This document shows positions 5,573-6,083 of a stretch of 6,083 nucleotides of DNA, in pieces. Below the pieces are notes generated by a model. That model saw only the letters and a program-made list of their open reading frames with translations. It was not told the origin of the DNA and did no database searches. The translations under genes were made by a program, and so were the position numbers. Origin of the DNA: Candidatus Kapaibacterium sp. (GTDB taxonomy: Bacteria > Bacteroidota > Ignavibacteria > Kapaibacteriales > UBA2268); contig JAUQWR010000163.1 of NCBI GenBank assembly GCA_030835065.1, positions 1 through 6,083 of the forward strand, read 5' to 3'. Each line of letters opens with the position of its first letter. The first letter of the stretch is position 1.

Positions 5573-5911
5573 CTACTTAGAAAAATAAGCTATAGCCTCG
5601 TCGAGGTTATCAAAAATTTTAAAAATATTATTAATTCGAGTAAGCCGGAAAAGTTGAAAAACAGGCTCAGAGAGCGAGCAAACAACAATATCGCCGGCGC
5701 CTTTAAGGAGTTTGAGCGAATTGACAATAGCACCTAAAGCACTACTATCAATATATTCAACCATTTTCATATCCAAAACAATTCTAAAATAACCTTGAGA
5801 AGTAAGACTTTTTACTTCGGCAATATACTGATCGGCGAAAATTCTACCAAAACGAAGTTCTTCGACAGTCAGCACAGCAAAATTATCAAGTTTTGAGATA
5901 GAGAAAGACAT
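5573..5911 (-). CDS. STAS-domain protein, anti-sigma factor antagonist type
   Basis: A 112-residue single-domain protein of the SpoIIAA/RsbV class. It has the usual layout: N-terminal strands (FAVLTVEELRF), IVLDMKMVEYIDSSALGAIV at 44-63, a long helix with LKLLKGAGDIVVCSL, and a C-terminal FQLFRLTRINNIFKIFDNLDEAI. The D55-S56-S57 motif matches the phosphorylation loop of SpoIIAA, with S57 in the place of the phosphorylated Ser58. In characterised systems such proteins bind an anti-sigma kinase when unphosphorylated and so free a sigma factor. No kinase, phosphatase or sigma factor gene is present in the window, so its partner is encoded elsewhere. It is the first gene of the operon with the GH16-like lipoprotein and xseAB, and has the strongest ribosome site of the window: AAGGAGG four to five bases before ATG. 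Confidence 0.92.
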   Translation of the reverse strand: MSFSISKLDNFAVLTVEELRFGRIFADQYIAEVKSLTSQGYFRIVLDMKMVEYIDSSALGAIVNSLKLLKGAGDIVVCSLSEPVFQLFRLTRINNIFKIFDNLDEAIAYFSK

Positions 5912-5927
5912 AAAGCCTCCTTTTTTA

Positions 5928-5958
5928 CAAAATTAATGAAAAAGGGAATAATAATCAG
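5928..5958 (-). promoter_or_regulatory. Possible promoter for the STAS-lipoprotein-xseAB operon
   Basis: On the minus strand TAATTTTG (5935-5928) fits the Bacteroidota -7 box TAnnTTTG. Upstream, at about 20 bases, TCTG is a three-of-four match to the -33 TTTG. Transcription would start near 5922, leaving a very short leader that begins at the ribosome site, so the call is weak. Confidence 0.3.
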
Positions 5959-5969
5959 ACGAAAATTAC

Positions 5970-6000
5970 TTTGACTGATTTGAATTACTTATTATATTTG
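5970..6000 (+). promoter_or_regulatory. Bacteroidota-type promoter TTTG-N19-TATATTTG
   Basis: TTTG at 5970-5973 is followed after 19 bases by TATATTTG at 5993-6000, an exact fit to the Bacteroidota consensus TTTG-N19-TAnnTTTG. The same stretch also reads as an ordinary promoter (TTGACT, 16 bases, TATATT). Transcription would begin near 6007 and drive the plus-strand gene starting at 6032, with a leader of about 25 bases. Confidence 0.65.
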
Positions 6001-6031
6001 TAAATTAAATCAACAAAAATGGAGAAATAAA

Positions 6032-6083
6032 TTGTCAGAACAAATTACCAGACCGGAAGTATGGGAAGAAACCGAAACAATAG
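6032..6083 (+). CDS. Start of an unidentified gene, TTG start (cut by window edge)
   Basis: Seventeen complete codons are visible, reading MSEQITRPEVWEETETI with TTG taken as start. GGAG at 6021-6024 gives a ribosome site seven bases before it, and a good promoter lies just upstream, so a real gene is likely. No in-frame ATG precedes it. The ATG at 6019 in another frame stops after three codons. Seventeen residues are too few to recognise a family, and I propose no function. The peptide is polar and acidic with no signal peptide, so a cytoplasmic protein is likely. Confidence 0.55.
   Translation, partial: MSEQITRPEVWEETETI

Noticed and set aside
4183..5737. Plus-strand frames at 4183-4377, 4733-4930 and 5408-5737
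   Set aside because: They are antisense to xseA, the lipoprotein gene and the STAS gene, all of which show family motifs; the plus-strand products show none.
6019..6030. Three-codon frame ATG-GAG-AAA-TAA just before the TTG start
   Set aside because: It coincides with the ribosome site of the following gene. A regulatory mini-frame cannot be excluded, but nothing beyond the chance ATG supports it.

Overview
The window is AT-rich bacterial DNA, probably from the FCB/Bacteroidota side of the tree (Ignavibacteria, Kapabacteria or a similar lineage). Evidence for this: a promoter of the Bacteroidota type (TTTG-N19-TATATTTG) at the right end; outer-membrane lipoproteins, one with a collagen-like GXY stretch after the lipobox; and a GH16-like lipoprotein. 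Several genes have strong Shine-Dalgarno sites (AGGAGG, TAGGAG), which are uncommon in classical Bacteroidetes, so a deeper branch is more likely. The assignment is inference; no marker gene fixes it.

Left part (1-2327, minus strand): an electron-transfer pair. The upstream gene encodes a hexaheme c-type cytochrome lipoprotein with nine GXY triplets between its lipid anchor and the first heme. It ends in a clear intrinsic terminator. Next comes a gene cut by the left window edge. It encodes a signal peptide, one CXXCH heme site and a long beta-strand-rich region, the same order of parts as the fused cytochrome-porin Cyc2. Together they could move electrons across or along the outer membrane.

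Middle (2328-2711): a 384-base divergent intergenic region with three palindromic sites built on AAACG/CGTTT, which look like operators. To the right, nadD (NAD biosynthesis) runs on the plus strand and meets xseB tail to tail with one base between the stop codons.

Right part (3313-5911, minus strand): a tight four-gene operon, read in the order STAS-domain protein, GH16-like lipoprotein, xseA, xseB. Spacings are 4 bases, a 23-base overlap and 8 bases. xseA and xseB encode the two subunits of exodeoxyribonuclease VII; xseA starts with TTG inside the end of the lipoprotein gene. The STAS protein is an anti-sigma-factor-antagonist type with the phosphorylatable Ser. At 5912-6031 a divergent promoter region leads to the first 17 codons of a plus-strand gene, also with a TTG start, cut by the window edge.

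The strongest candidate for something undescribed is the cytochrome-porin fusion paired with a collagen-stalked hexaheme lipoprotein in which the number of spare histidines exactly equals the number of hemes. No mobile element, CRISPR array, tRNA or rRNA was seen.
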